From Ruminococcus sp. (GTDB lineage Bacteria > Bacillota > Clostridia > Oscillospirales > Ruminococcaceae): 64,000 nt of DNA. The notes beneath the pieces are model-generated. The model worked only from the letters and a program-made list of their open reading frames with translations. It was not told where the DNA came from and made no database searches. A program made the position numbers and the translations under genes. Positions 50,893 through 59,049 of this stretch are shown piece by piece. Positions within the stretch are counted from its first letter, which is position 1. Every line of letters begins with the position of its first letter. The DNA lies in contig JAUNJM010000001.1 of the NCBI GenBank assembly GCA_030533265.1, forward strand, positions 1 through 64,000, read 5' to 3'.

Positions 50893-51612
50893 ATGATAAT
50901 AAATGTTAAGGGACTTGATTATAAAGCTCTGAACGATACCTTGCGGGAAAGTTCAGACGACATTACCCTTGAGGAATGTTGCGGTCAACGCTTTATTGCC
51001 GCCGGTATGTCGGATAAGCGCATCACGATCAACGGTGTGCCCGGCAATGCTCTCGGTGCCTATCTCAACGGAGCTGCCATTACCGTTAATGCAAACGCTC
51101 AGGATGCCGTCGGTGATACGATGAACGATGGCGAGATCGTTATTCACGGCAATATCGGCGATGCCGCAGGTTATGCCATGCGCGGCGGAAAGATACTGGT
51201 TCGCGGCAACGCAGGCTACCGTGCAGGGATCCACATGAAAGCCTACAATGAAAAGGTTCCCGTTATGGTGATCGGCGGAACTGCAGGCAGTTTTCTCGGC
51301 GAATATCAGGCTGGCGGCGTTATTGTCGTTCTCGGACTTGAAACAAAAGATAAGAAAATCGTCGGATTCTTTCCCTGCACGGGAATGCACGGCGGTAAAA
51401 TGTTTTTGCGGTCTGACTGCAAAGATGTTAAATTCCCAAGTCAGGTTACGGCTCGTCCTGCGGATGAAGCGGATATGGAAGAACTGAGATCGTATGTTTC
51501 CGAATTCTGTGATATATTCGGTTATGATGTTGACGAGGTGTTATCCTCACCCTTTACTGTCATTACTCCTGACAATAAGAATCCATACAAGCAAATGTAT
51601 GTGGCAAATTAA
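50893..51612 (+). CDS. Glutamate synthase GXGXG domain protein (split GltB, part 3)
   Basis: This 239-residue beta-helix protein carries the repeating GXGXG pattern of the C-terminal GltB domain (GNIGDAAGYAMRGGKILVRG, NAGYRAGIHMKAY, GGTAGSFLGEYQAGG). It completes the split synthase and is thought to support the ammonia channel. Start set at ATG 50893, 5 bases after the reductase stop, with GGAGGTG ahead of it. Confidence 0.9.
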   Translation: MIINVKGLDYKALNDTLRESSDDITLEECCGQRFIAAGMSDKRITINGVPGNALGAYLNGAAITVNANAQDAVGDTMNDGEIVIHGNIGDAAGYAMRGGKILVRGNAGYRAGIHMKAYNEKVPVMVIGGTAGSFLGEYQAGGVIVVLGLETKDKKIVGFFPCTGMHGGKMFLRSDCKDVKFPSQVTARPADEADMEELRSYVSEFCDIFGYDVDEVLSSPFTVITPDNKNPYKQMYVAN

Positions 51613-51632
51613 AAGAAAGTAGGTAGGATATT

Positions 51633-52844
51633 ATGAAGTATTCAAAGGAAGAGGTAATGCAATACGTCCAAGAGGAAGATGTGAAGTTTATTCGTCTTGC
51701 CTTTTGTGATGTGTTTGGAAAACAAAAGAACATATCAATTATGCCGGAGGAGCTGCCTCGCGCCTTTGAATACGGTATCGCCTTCGATGCTTCGGCAATC
51801 GCAGGCTTTGGCGACGAAATGAGGTGCGATCTTCTGCTCCATCCAGATCCCGAAACGCTTATGCTTCTACCGTGGAGACCGGAGCACGGCAAGGTCGTTC
51901 GTATGTTTACGAGCATCTCATATCCCGATGGAACACCTTTCGAGTGTGATACTCGCAGTCTGCTCAAAAAGGCTGTGGAAGACGCGCAGAAGGCAGGATA
52001 TACGTTTACCTTCGGTGCCGAACAGGAATTTTACCTGTTTGAGCTTGACGAAAAGAACAAGCCGACAAAAATTCCTTACGATGAAGCAGGATATATGGAC
52101 CTTGCCCCTGATGACAGAGGTGAAAACATTCGCCGCGAGATCTGTCTTACTTTGGAACAGATGGGCATCCGTCCCGAAAGCTCCCATCACGAAGAAGGTC
52201 CCGGTCAGAATGAGATCGACTTCCGCTATTCCGAGCCGCTTACTGCGGCTGATAACACAATGACCTTCCAGACCGTTGTAAAAACAGTTGCCTGCCGTAA
52301 CGGTGTGTTTGTGGATTTCACCCCGAAGCCCCTTGAGGATAAACCGGGCAACGGATTTCATATCAATATGTCTGTCAAGCCAAGTGACACTTCTGCGAAT
52401 CTGTGCTGTATGATTGCCGGTGTTCTTGACAAGGTTGTAGAAATGACCGCATTCCTTAACCCTACTGAAGAATCTTACAAACGCTTCGGTCATAGCAAAG
52501 CACCCGGATATGTATCATGGTCAAGCGAGAATCGTTCGCAGCTCATGCGTATTCCCGCTGCTGTCGGTGAATACCGTCGTGCAGAACTTCGTTCACCGGA
52601 CCCGATGGCAAATCCGTATCTCGCATTTACACTTATGATTTATGCGGGCCTTATCGGTCTTGAAAATAAACTTGACTTGCCCGAAGCCACCAATATTAAC
52701 CTATACAAAGCCGATGCTGAGACTTTAGCAAGGTTTAAGAAACTGCCTGATAGTTTAAGCGATGCTTGTAAGGAAGCAGCCGCAAGCGAATTTATCAAAG
52801 AGCATATTCCTGCGGCGATTTTAGAAATCTATTGCAATAAATAA
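51633..52844 (+). CDS. glnA: Glutamine synthetase type I
   Basis: This 403-residue GSI has the standard beta-grasp and catalytic folds (FIRLAFCDVFGKQKN; FGAEQEFYLFEL; SSHHEEGPGQNEIDFRY; PGNGFHINMSV; NRSQLMRIPAA; RAELRSPDPMANPYLAF). It is shorter than the usual ~440 residues and lacks the adenylylation-site region of Gram-negative enzymes, as expected for the GSI-alpha group. It sits directly before the ANTAR regulator in the glutamate synthase operon. Confidence 0.93.
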   Translation: MKYSKEEVMQYVQEEDVKFIRLAFCDVFGKQKNISIMPEELPRAFEYGIAFDASAIAGFGDEMRCDLLLHPDPETLMLLPWRPEHGKVVRMFTSISYPDGTPFECDTRSLLKKAVEDAQKAGYTFTFGAEQEFYLFELDEKNKPTKIPYDEAGYMDLAPDDRGENIRREICLTLEQMGIRPESSHHEEGPGQNEIDFRYSEPLTAADNTMTFQTVVKTVACRNGVFVDFTPKPLEDKPGNGFHINMSVKPSDTSANLCCMIAGVLDKVVEMTAFLNPTEESYKRFGHSKAPGYVSWSSENRSQLMRIPAAVGEYRRAELRSPDPMANPYLAFTLMIYAGLIGLENKLDLPEATNINLYKADAETLARFKKLPDSLSDACKEAAASEFIKEHIPAAILEIYCNK

Positions 52845-52879
52845 AGCTGAATAGCAACACAAAAAGGAGGGGAGCAAAA

Positions 52880-53464
52880 ATGAGTCTGAAAGAACGAGTT
52901 TACAGCGTTTTGATCGTTTCGGCGGGAGAAGGATTTAATGATTCACTCTCTGCGTTGCTCCCCACCTCAAAGTATTCGCCAACTCATTTTGTATCGAATA
53001 TCAGTGCAGCGAAGCGGGTACTTGCCGAACGTGCCTTTGATTTTGTTATCATCAACTCACCACTCCCCGATGATGTAGGTACACGGTTTGCAATCGACAC
53101 AGGTAATTCAAAAGAGATCATTGTACTCCTGATGGTACGCGCAGAACTTCAGGCAGAGATCTACGACAAGGTCGCCGAGCACGGTGTGTTTGTTCTTCCA
53201 AAGCCAACCTCAAAGCCGACAATGGAAATCGCTCTCAGCTGGCTTTCAAGCGCACGGGAAAAACTTAGAAAAACCGAAAAGAAAACGCTCTCCATTGAGG
53301 AAAAAATGGAAGAAATCCGTATCGTCAACCGCGCAAAGTGGCTGCTTATCCGCAGACTCAAATTGGATGAACCAGAGGCTCATCGTTACATAGAAAAACA
53401 GGCAATGGACCGGTGTATTTCAAAGCGGATTGTTGCGGAAGAAATTATTAAAACATATTCATGA
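52880..53464 (+). CDS. ANTAR-domain antitermination regulator with degenerate receiver
   Basis: This 194-residue protein has an N-terminal receiver-like domain (~8-120) and, after a coiled segment, a C-terminal ANTAR RNA-binding domain (~135-190; VNRAKWLLIRRLKLDEPEAH, QAMDRCISKRIVAEEII). ANTAR proteins bind RNA hairpins and stop intrinsic termination. The receiver lacks the phosphorylated Asp (Asn59 in VIINSPLPDD) and the acidic pair in strand 1 (LIVSAGEG), while the late Lys (VLPKP) remains. Signal input is thus not ordinary phosphorylation; a ligand or protein partner such as PII or glutamine synthetase is possible. It is the last gene of the operon and the likely regulator of hairpins A-D. 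Confidence 0.88.
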   Translation: MSLKERVYSVLIVSAGEGFNDSLSALLPTSKYSPTHFVSNISAAKRVLAERAFDFVIINSPLPDDVGTRFAIDTGNSKEIIVLLMVRAELQAEIYDKVAEHGVFVLPKPTSKPTMEIALSWLSSAREKLRKTEKKTLSIEEKMEEIRIVNRAKWLLIRRLKLDEPEAHRYIEKQAMDRCISKRIVAEEIIKTYS

Positions 53465-53495
53465 TTGAATGTTTGGTTTTGCATTAATTCACACA

Positions 53496-53545
53496 AAAAG
53501 AACTCATCGCTGTCACTTATAATGTGCAGCAAGGAGTTCTTTTCT
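53496..53545 (+). terminator. Intrinsic terminator ending the glutamate synthase operon
   Basis: Stem AAAGAACTC..CGCTG / CAGC..GAGTTCTTT with a T-run, marking the right end of the nitrogen island transcripts. Confidence 0.75.
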
Positions 53546-53602
53546 GTTTTCATGATTAGTAAATACAAAACATTAAATCTATTTCGTAGCAAGGTTGATT
53601 AT

Positions 53603-53821
53603 TTATATATTCTGCTTTTCTGCATATTTCATAGTTTGCCACGCTCCACCGTATTCGTCTTCTACATAAAAAAACCACCAAGTCGCTACGGTCAACCATA
53701 TCCCGATTGGAGGTTTTCTTTGATATTGCAGATCCTCCGTACTTTCAAGTGTTTTGAGATAGAAAAAGAACGATGCTAAGTCTTTCGACTCGGCATCGTT
53801 CTTTTCGTAGCTGTTTTCCAA
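53603..53821 (-). CDS. Possible small protein of unknown function
   Basis: A TTG-started frame of 72 residues with a protein-like composition: charged start, FFFYLKTLESTEDLQYQR, then PPIGIWLTVATWWFFYVED, which could be a weak membrane segment, and a YGGAWQTMKYAEKQ end. No good ribosome-binding site is visible and its first third overlaps a terminator-like hairpin. It may be the surviving tail of a longer gene at the edge of the island. Confidence 0.35.
   Translation of the reverse strand: MENSYEKNDAESKDLASFFFYLKTLESTEDLQYQRKPPIGIWLTVATWWFFYVEDEYGGAWQTMKYAEKQNI
53764..53805. terminator. Bidirectional terminator-like hairpin
   Basis: Arms AAAAGAACGATGC / GCATCGTTCTTTT with an inner GTC / GAC pair and A/T runs on both sides. 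Confidence 0.55.
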
Positions 53822-53826
53822 TCCTG

Positions 53827-53873
53827 TAAGACAGATGCCGTGAAATTATGATTTTTACGGAATTACTGTCTTA
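53827..53873. repeat. Inverted repeat near the right edge of the island
   Basis: TAAGACAG ... CTGTCTTA with inner CCGT / ACGG. It might be a mobile-element end, a terminator for the gene at 53918, or chance. No transposase is seen nearby. Confidence 0.3.
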
Positions 53874-53917
53874 TCGGCACACGGGGAAGGTTCTCTTTTT
53901 TGTAAAGAAATATCAGA

Positions 53918-54514
53918 TTAGTCAGCTGTTCTTAGTTTGATATAATCTTCAAGTAGCTCTGCCGTTTCGTCAAGGCCGAGAATAGCTGAATTTATAGTAA
54001 GATCATAACCTTTTGCATGCCCCCATTTGTTGGTGCAGTAGTAATTGTGATAAGCCTTACGTTTTTTGTCATGACGGTTCATGATACCTCTTGCTTCATC
54101 AGAATTAACTTTTCTGTACTCGCAGGTACGCTGAATTTTAAACTCTTCATCAGCAAAAATAAATATTTTGATTAGTCCCTCAAAATCAGCAAGAACTTCC
54201 TCTGCACATCTTCCGACAACAACAAAAGATTCACCGGATTTGGCTTTATCTCTGATAAAATCGAACTGAATGTTAGCAACGATTTCTTCAGGGGAGTTAG
54301 AAATACCACGGACAGTTCTCGAAAGGAAAGTTCGTTTTGGCACTTCATCAAATTTTTGCAGACGTTTAACATTACCTGTTTTTAAAAGAGCAATTTCATC
54401 GAGCAGATTTCTGTCGTAGTAACTGATACCGAATTTTTCGGCAATACGCTTTGCAACAATGTGTCCGCCACTTCCGAACTCACGGCTGACAGCGATTATC
54501 AACTGTTTTTTCAT
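53918..54514 (-). CDS. Cytidylate kinase-like P-loop protein
   Basis: This 198-residue protein is of the cytidylate-kinase-like group that lacks the classic NMP-kinase length. It has the P-loop-like SREFGSGGHIVAKRIAEKFG, YYDRNLLDEIA, VVVGRCAEEVL and a C-terminal HNYYCTNKWGHAKGYDL motif typical of this family. The substrate is unknown. Met 54514 is supported by GGAGGG. It follows the permease gene by 16 bases and likely shares its transcript. Confidence 0.78.
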   Translation of the reverse strand: MKKQLIIAVSREFGSGGHIVAKRIAEKFGISYYDRNLLDEIALLKTGNVKRLQKFDEVPKRTFLSRTVRGISNSPEEIVANIQFDFIRDKAKSGESFVVVGRCAEEVLADFEGLIKIFIFADEEFKIQRTCEYRKVNSDEARGIMNRHDKKRKAYHNYYCTNKWGHAKGYDLTINSAILGLDETAELLEDYIKLRTAD

Positions 54515-54530
54515 AATGAACCCTCCTTGA

Positions 54531-55892
54531 TTATAGCTGTGTAACATATCTCAGCCAGATGTAAACCGTGCTGACGATAAGAACGATTATAGTAGCAGGA
54601 GCCATTTTTTTGCAGTATTCGCCCCAACCGATAGGATGACCTGCTTTAGCTGCTGCAGAAGTACCGACAACATTAGCCGAAGCCCCGATAGGAGTAGCAC
54701 TTCCACCGATGTCCGTACCCATAGCCAAAGACCAGGCAAGGGTGGAAAGCAGAGGAGAACTTGCACCTGCAAGTTCCTTGATGATAGGAACCATTGTTGC
54801 GGCAAACGGGATGTTGTCGATAAATGCACTTGCGATTCCCGAAACCCAGATGATAATGGCAACCATAAGATAATAATTGCTTCCACAAACCTTGCTGATA
54901 AAATTAGCAATTATTTCAAGAACGCCGGTCTTTTCAAGACCGCCTACAACGATGAAAAGACCTGTAAAGAACAGCAGGGTCTTATAGTCAACACCCTTCA
55001 TAACCTGAGGAATATGTTTTCCTGAAGTTATCAGCGTGATAGCAGCGATGAGAACACCGATAAACGCTACCGTAAGACCTGTAGCACTATGAGTTACAAG
55101 AAGAACAACAGCGATAAGGAATATGGCAATGCTTATAGCAAAGCCTTTTTTGTCTGTGATAAAGCTTTCAGGAGATGGCATATTCTCGTAATCGGAAGCA
55201 TTAGCAGCATTGCCTGCAAGCTCTTTTTTCATAACAAAATAAAAATACAAAGCAATAAGTACAAAAGAGAGAAGAGAAACAGCACCTGTGTTGATTACAA
55301 AATCCATGAAAGAATAGTGCAGTTTTGAGCCGATTATTATATTCGGAGGGTCACCACACATTGTAGCGGAACCACCGAGATTCGCACAGAATATCTCGGA
55401 CATAATCATAGGTACAGGGTTGAATTTAAGCAGCCTTGAAAGTTCAATCGTTACCGACGCAAGGAACAGAATAACTGTAATCGAGTCGATGAACATTGCA
55501 AGGAAAAATGACATTATCATAAATGCAATAAAAATTGGAATAGCCTTGTAATTAACAAACTTTGCGATTCTTCTGCAAAGCCAGTTAAAGAAACCTACTC
55601 TTGCCATACCCTCAACCATTATCATCATACCACCAAGAAAGATGATAGTAGCCCAGTCGATACCACCGGATTCGGTTTCAGCACCGGTCGTTATCCAGAA
55701 CTCCGATGTTGCAAGTGCTTTGATGTTAAGAGTATCCCAGATTGCATTGACGTCAGCTTTAATAATACCAAACACTATAACAAGAGTGAGAACTCCACAA
55801 CCAAGTGTTACATAATGTTTTTCGATTTTGTCCATGATGATCAGAATGAACATTGCTGCAAAAATTACAATAGCAGCTATATGGACTGTCAT
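54531..55892 (-). CDS. ArsB/NhaD-type ion or carboxylate permease
   Basis: This 453-residue protein has about eleven or twelve membrane helices and belongs to the ArsB/NhaD/SLC13-like ion-transporter superfamily. Signs are MIMVEGMARVGFFNWLCRRI, GSATMCGDPPNIIIG and GSATPIGASANVVGTSAA, the two inverted-repeat signature loops. It may carry arsenite, sodium/proton or a dicarboxylate; sequence alone does not settle it. I start at Met 55892, preceded by AAAGGGG. Confidence 0.82.
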   Translation of the reverse strand: MTVHIAAIVIFAAMFILIIMDKIEKHYVTLGCGVLTLVIVFGIIKADVNAIWDTLNIKALATSEFWITTGAETESGGIDWATIIFLGGMMIMVEGMARVGFFNWLCRRIAKFVNYKAIPIFIAFMIMSFFLAMFIDSITVILFLASVTIELSRLLKFNPVPMIMSEIFCANLGGSATMCGDPPNIIIGSKLHYSFMDFVINTGAVSLLSFVLIALYFYFVMKKELAGNAANASDYENMPSPESFITDKKGFAISIAIFLIAVVLLVTHSATGLTVAFIGVLIAAITLITSGKHIPQVMKGVDYKTLLFFTGLFIVVGGLEKTGVLEIIANFISKVCGSNYYLMVAIIIWVSGIASAFIDNIPFAATMVPIIKELAGASSPLLSTLAWSLAMGTDIGGSATPIGASANVVGTSAAAKAGHPIGWGEYCKKMAPATIIVLIVSTVYIWLRYVTQL

Positions 55893-55930
55893 ATCTATGA
55901 CCCCTTTCAAATGATAAATAATACATTAGT

Positions 55931-55958
55931 ATTATAGCACAATTATGTTATATGTCAA
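55931..55958 (-). promoter_or_regulatory. Promoter for the permease and kinase-like genes
   Basis: Read on minus: TTGACA (55958-55953), 16 bases, TATAAT (55936-55931). Confidence 0.7.
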
Positions 55959-56146
55959 TTAAACGTTATCAACATTTGTAGACTTATACATTTTTTTATG
56001 ATTATATACCAAAAAAGTGTTAATTTTTCTTGACTAATGTTAAATGAGTGTTCAATCAATGGCTAAATCAGATTTGCCTTAAACGTTTTAGTTCAACAAA
56101 AAATTTTTTTACTTTAGTTTAGTCAATATTTTAGTGCTAACATAAG

Positions 56147-56278
56147 ATGAAAACGCTGGTGGAGAATTTATTCATGATAGACCATTTGGGTGAAGAAACG
56201 ATTGGTGAATATATCTCATTGTCAAACGCAAAATTCTATAATTCCGAATCTGAATTGGTATATGAATATATACATTAA
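56147..56278 (+). CDS. Possible short peptide gene
   Basis: A 43-codon frame with a terminator directly after it. The first ATG lacks a ribosome-binding site, but an internal ATG at 56174 has GGTGGAG at good spacing and gives a 34-residue acidic peptide (MIDHLGEETIGEYISLSNAK onwards). The rest of the 55959-56351 spacer shows only A/T-rich DNA. Unknown function. Confidence 0.35.
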   Translation: MKTLVENLFMIDHLGEETIGEYISLSNAKFYNSESELVYEYIH

Positions 56279-56288
56279 TTAATAACGA

Positions 56289-56321
56289 GAAGCTGTGCAT
56301 ATTGTCTGCACGGCTTTTTTG
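56289..56321 (+). terminator. Intrinsic terminator
   Basis: Stem AAGCTGTGCA / TGCACGGCTT with a T6 tail, 11 bases after the short peptide frame. Its presence argues that something upstream is transcribed. Confidence 0.8.
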
Positions 56322-56351
56322 TTATCAAATTTGAAATTTCGGTTATAACGC

Positions 56352-56380
56352 TTGCTTTTTGAGTGAAAATGTAATATAAT
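56352..56380 (+). promoter_or_regulatory. Promoter for the DUF1846 gene
   Basis: TTGCTT at 56352-56357, 17 bases, TATAAT at 56375-56380. Confidence 0.65.
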
Positions 56381-56414
56381 AAAAATGATATTTTTAGGGA
56401 AAGGTTGACCTGTT

Positions 56415-57884
56415 ATGAAAAAGATCGGATTTGATAACGATAAATATCTGAAAATGCAGTCGGAGCATATCAGAGAAAGGATCTCGCAGTTCGGAGATAA
56501 GCTTTATCTTGAATTTGGAGGAAAGCTTTTTGATGATTATCATGCGTCACGAGTTCTTCCGGGATTCAAGCCTGACAGTAAGCTCCAGATGCTTCTCCAG
56601 CTCAAGAACGAGGCAGAGATAGTTATTGTAATCAATTCAGGCGATATAGAAAAGAACAAAATAAGAGGCGACCTTGGAATTACATACGACCTTGACGTTA
56701 TCAGACTCTTTAACATTTTCACAAAGATCGGACTTTATGTAAGCAGTGTTGTGCTTACACAGTATGAGGGGCAAAGCTCTGCTGATGCCTTTCAGAAAAG
56801 ACTTGAAGCGCTGGGAATCAAGGTATATCATCATTATCATATCAAAGGCTATCCGTCAGATATTGAGCTTATCATGAGTGACGAGGGTTATGGCAAAAAC
56901 GATTATATTGAAACTTCACGCAAGCTTGTTGTTATCACAGCACCAGGTCCGGGAAGTGGAAAGATGGCAACCTGTCTTTCACAGCTCTACCACGAGCATA
57001 AGCGTGGTATCAATGCAGGTTATGCAAAGTTTGAAACGTTCCCGATCTGGAATATCCCACTTCGTCATCCTGTAAACATTGCCTATGAGGCGGCAACTTC
57101 TGACCTTAATGATGTAAATATGATTGATCCGTTTCACCTTGAAGCTTACGGAGAAACTACAGTCAACTATAACAGAGATGTTGAGATTTTCCCTGTTCTC
57201 AATGCGATTTTTGAGAACATTCTTGGTGAGTCACCATATAAATCACCTACTGACATGGGTGTAAACATGGCAGGAAACTGTATTTTTGATGAAGATGCAG
57301 TGTGTGAAGCTTCAAAGGATGAGATAATCAGAAGATATTATGTTGCATTGTGTGGACGCAGAAAGGGTACGGTCAAGGACGATGAGATACTGAAATTACA
57401 GCTTCTTATGAAGCAGGCGGGTATCTCAGAAGATGACAGATCAGTCATTGCTCCTGCACTGAGAAAAGAACAGGAAACCAATGCTCCTGCAGCAGCAATG
57501 GAGCTTGCCGACGGTACAATAATTACAGGCAAGACCTCAAATCTGCTTGGTGCATCATCAGCACTTCTGCTCAATGCACTGAAGCATTTCGGTGGAATTG
57601 ATGATAAAGTTTTGCTTATGGCACCGGAGGTTATTGAGCCTATCCAGAGTCTTAAAGTCGGACATCTCGGAAATCAGAATCCACGACTTCACACAGATGA
57701 AACGCTTATTGCACTTTCGATTTGTGCAGCGACTGATGAAAATGCAAAAAAAGCAATGGATCAGCTTGAAAAGCTTAAAGGCTGTGAAGTACATTCAACA
57801 GTGATTCTTTCACCTATTGACGAGAAAATATTCAGGCGACTTGGAGTTAATCTCACCTGTGAACCTAAATACAGCAACGAATAA
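56415..57884 (+). CDS. DUF1846 family protein
   Basis: A 489-residue cytoplasmic protein of the DUF1846 family common in Firmicutes: KKIGFDNDKYLKMQSEHI at the start, EFGGKLFDDYHASRVLPGF, VITAPGPGSGKMATCLSQLY resembling a nucleotide-binding loop, and KYAKFETFP-type stretch (GYAKFETFPIWNIPL). No biochemical function is established to my knowledge. It has its own promoter and terminator. Confidence 0.85.
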   Translation: MKKIGFDNDKYLKMQSEHIRERISQFGDKLYLEFGGKLFDDYHASRVLPGFKPDSKLQMLLQLKNEAEIVIVINSGDIEKNKIRGDLGITYDLDVIRLFNIFTKIGLYVSSVVLTQYEGQSSADAFQKRLEALGIKVYHHYHIKGYPSDIELIMSDEGYGKNDYIETSRKLVVITAPGPGSGKMATCLSQLYHEHKRGINAGYAKFETFPIWNIPLRHPVNIAYEAATSDLNDVNMIDPFHLEAYGETTVNYNRDVEIFPVLNAIFENILGESPYKSPTDMGVNMAGNCIFDEDAVCEASKDEIIRRYYVALCGRRKGTVKDDEILKLQLLMKQAGISEDDRSVIAPALRKEQETNAPAAAMELADGTIITGKTSNLLGASSALLLNALKHFGGIDDKVLLMAPEVIEPIQSLKVGHLGNQNPRLHTDETLIALSICAATDENAKKAMDQLEKLKGCEVHSTVILSPIDEKIFRRLGVNLTCEPKYSNE

Positions 57885-57897
57885 TTATATATAAAAT

Positions 57898-57927
57898 ATG
57901 CCGATTCTGTGTTTGCAGAGTCGGCAT
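57898..57927. terminator. Bidirectional terminator
   Basis: Stem ATGCCGA..TCTG / CAGA.TCGGCAT between the convergent DUF1846 and AlgJ-like genes, with T-rich ends on both strands. Confidence 0.8.
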
Positions 57928-57935
57928 TTATTTTG

Positions 57936-59036
57936 CTATTTAATCATATTACTGTTGTTTAGTACAAGAGTACTGTACAAAAATAGTACATCGCAGTTTT
58001 CAAAGCTGATAAAATTATCGAGAATCTCAGGAGAGATATAACGAATGTCCACAAGAGTTATCTTGCTGTAGCATTCGATAAGATACGGTGCAAGACTGCT
58101 TGCAAATGAGTCACGGAACATTACCAGTTCTTTTTTTGTAAGGGCATACGGGTTTTCGATAGTTAATAGCGATTTTGCCCCCGAAAGAAACATTTCATAA
58201 GGATCAGAACTGTATGCCTTTTCCATATCGTAAACTGCCATTTCATGGTTGGTTTCAAAATCAAATACCCTGCAATTATCAAAGGTCGGACTATAGATGT
58301 AAGAGATTCGATCTGCTTGCATCGGTAGAGCCGCCTGACCGTAGTAAACTCCGTAAAAAGGCTTGTCAAGAGTTGTTACAGAGTATTTATCAGAGTATTT
58401 TGTATCCATACTTTCTGCAATATGTTCTGCAACCGGGCCGATATTTTCCTGTTTCCAGTGGGTATCGGTTTTGTAGTAATCATTGAGCCTGAGCAATGGG
58501 AAGATGTCGATATACCGGGCAAAATCAAGATTATTTCTGAGAATAGTCACCATTTTTGCGTAATCAATAGCAGGATAATTGTTTTTTTCTGCAAGAAAAT
58601 AGTTTTTGTCAGGTATCAGCGAGAAATATACATTGCAATTTGCGTCTGATAGATACTTATTATAAACATGACTGAATCTTTTGGAGGCATAATCAAGTGA
58701 TTTTTTAGATAATGGGTAATCGAGTTTTGAGGCAAACCCGTTTGAAATATATATGCCGTTGTTATCTTTTTTGCCCATTGGAAAAAAAGATACTACTGAT
58801 TTAAGAGTCCTGAAGCTTTCACGCATCGGGAACTGGTCAAGCGTGAACTTTTCAAAATCGGACATGAATTTTCCGTTTAAAACAGTTTCGGTTGAAAAAA
58901 CAGGCTTTTGTGCCAGCGGACGCCTTTCAGTCTGTGAAGTCTGTCGTGCCGGAGAAAAGATAAAAGCAATCGTAAAAACGGCAATAAACGTGGAAATCAT
59001 TATAATAACACTGTAGTTTTTGAACTTTTCAAGCAT
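57936..59036 (-). CDS. AlgJ/DHHW-like SGNH-type O-acetylation accessory protein
   Basis: A 366-residue, single N-terminal-helix protein facing outward. The DHHW-family motif TDTHWK and the late RDSF serine motif (VMFRDSFASSLAPYL) mark an AlgJ/AlgX-like SGNH fold. Next to an AlgI-like acyltransferase it should transfer acetyl groups to a surface polymer outside the cell. The polymer is unknown. It is third in a tight operon (13-base gap). Confidence 0.8.
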   Translation of the reverse strand: MLEKFKNYSVIIMISTFIAVFTIAFIFSPARQTSQTERRPLAQKPVFSTETVLNGKFMSDFEKFTLDQFPMRESFRTLKSVVSFFPMGKKDNNGIYISNGFASKLDYPLSKKSLDYASKRFSHVYNKYLSDANCNVYFSLIPDKNYFLAEKNNYPAIDYAKMVTILRNNLDFARYIDIFPLLRLNDYYKTDTHWKQENIGPVAEHIAESMDTKYSDKYSVTTLDKPFYGVYYGQAALPMQADRISYIYSPTFDNCRVFDFETNHEMAVYDMEKAYSSDPYEMFLSGAKSLLTIENPYALTKKELVMFRDSFASSLAPYLIECYSKITLVDIRYISPEILDNFISFENCDVLFLYSTLVLNNSNMIK

Positions 59037-59049
59037 ATCGTTTCCTCAC

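Noticed and set aside
52880..53464. Ordinary phosphorylation-dependent response regulator
   Set aside because: The acceptor Asp is replaced by Asn and there is no histidine kinase gene in the window.
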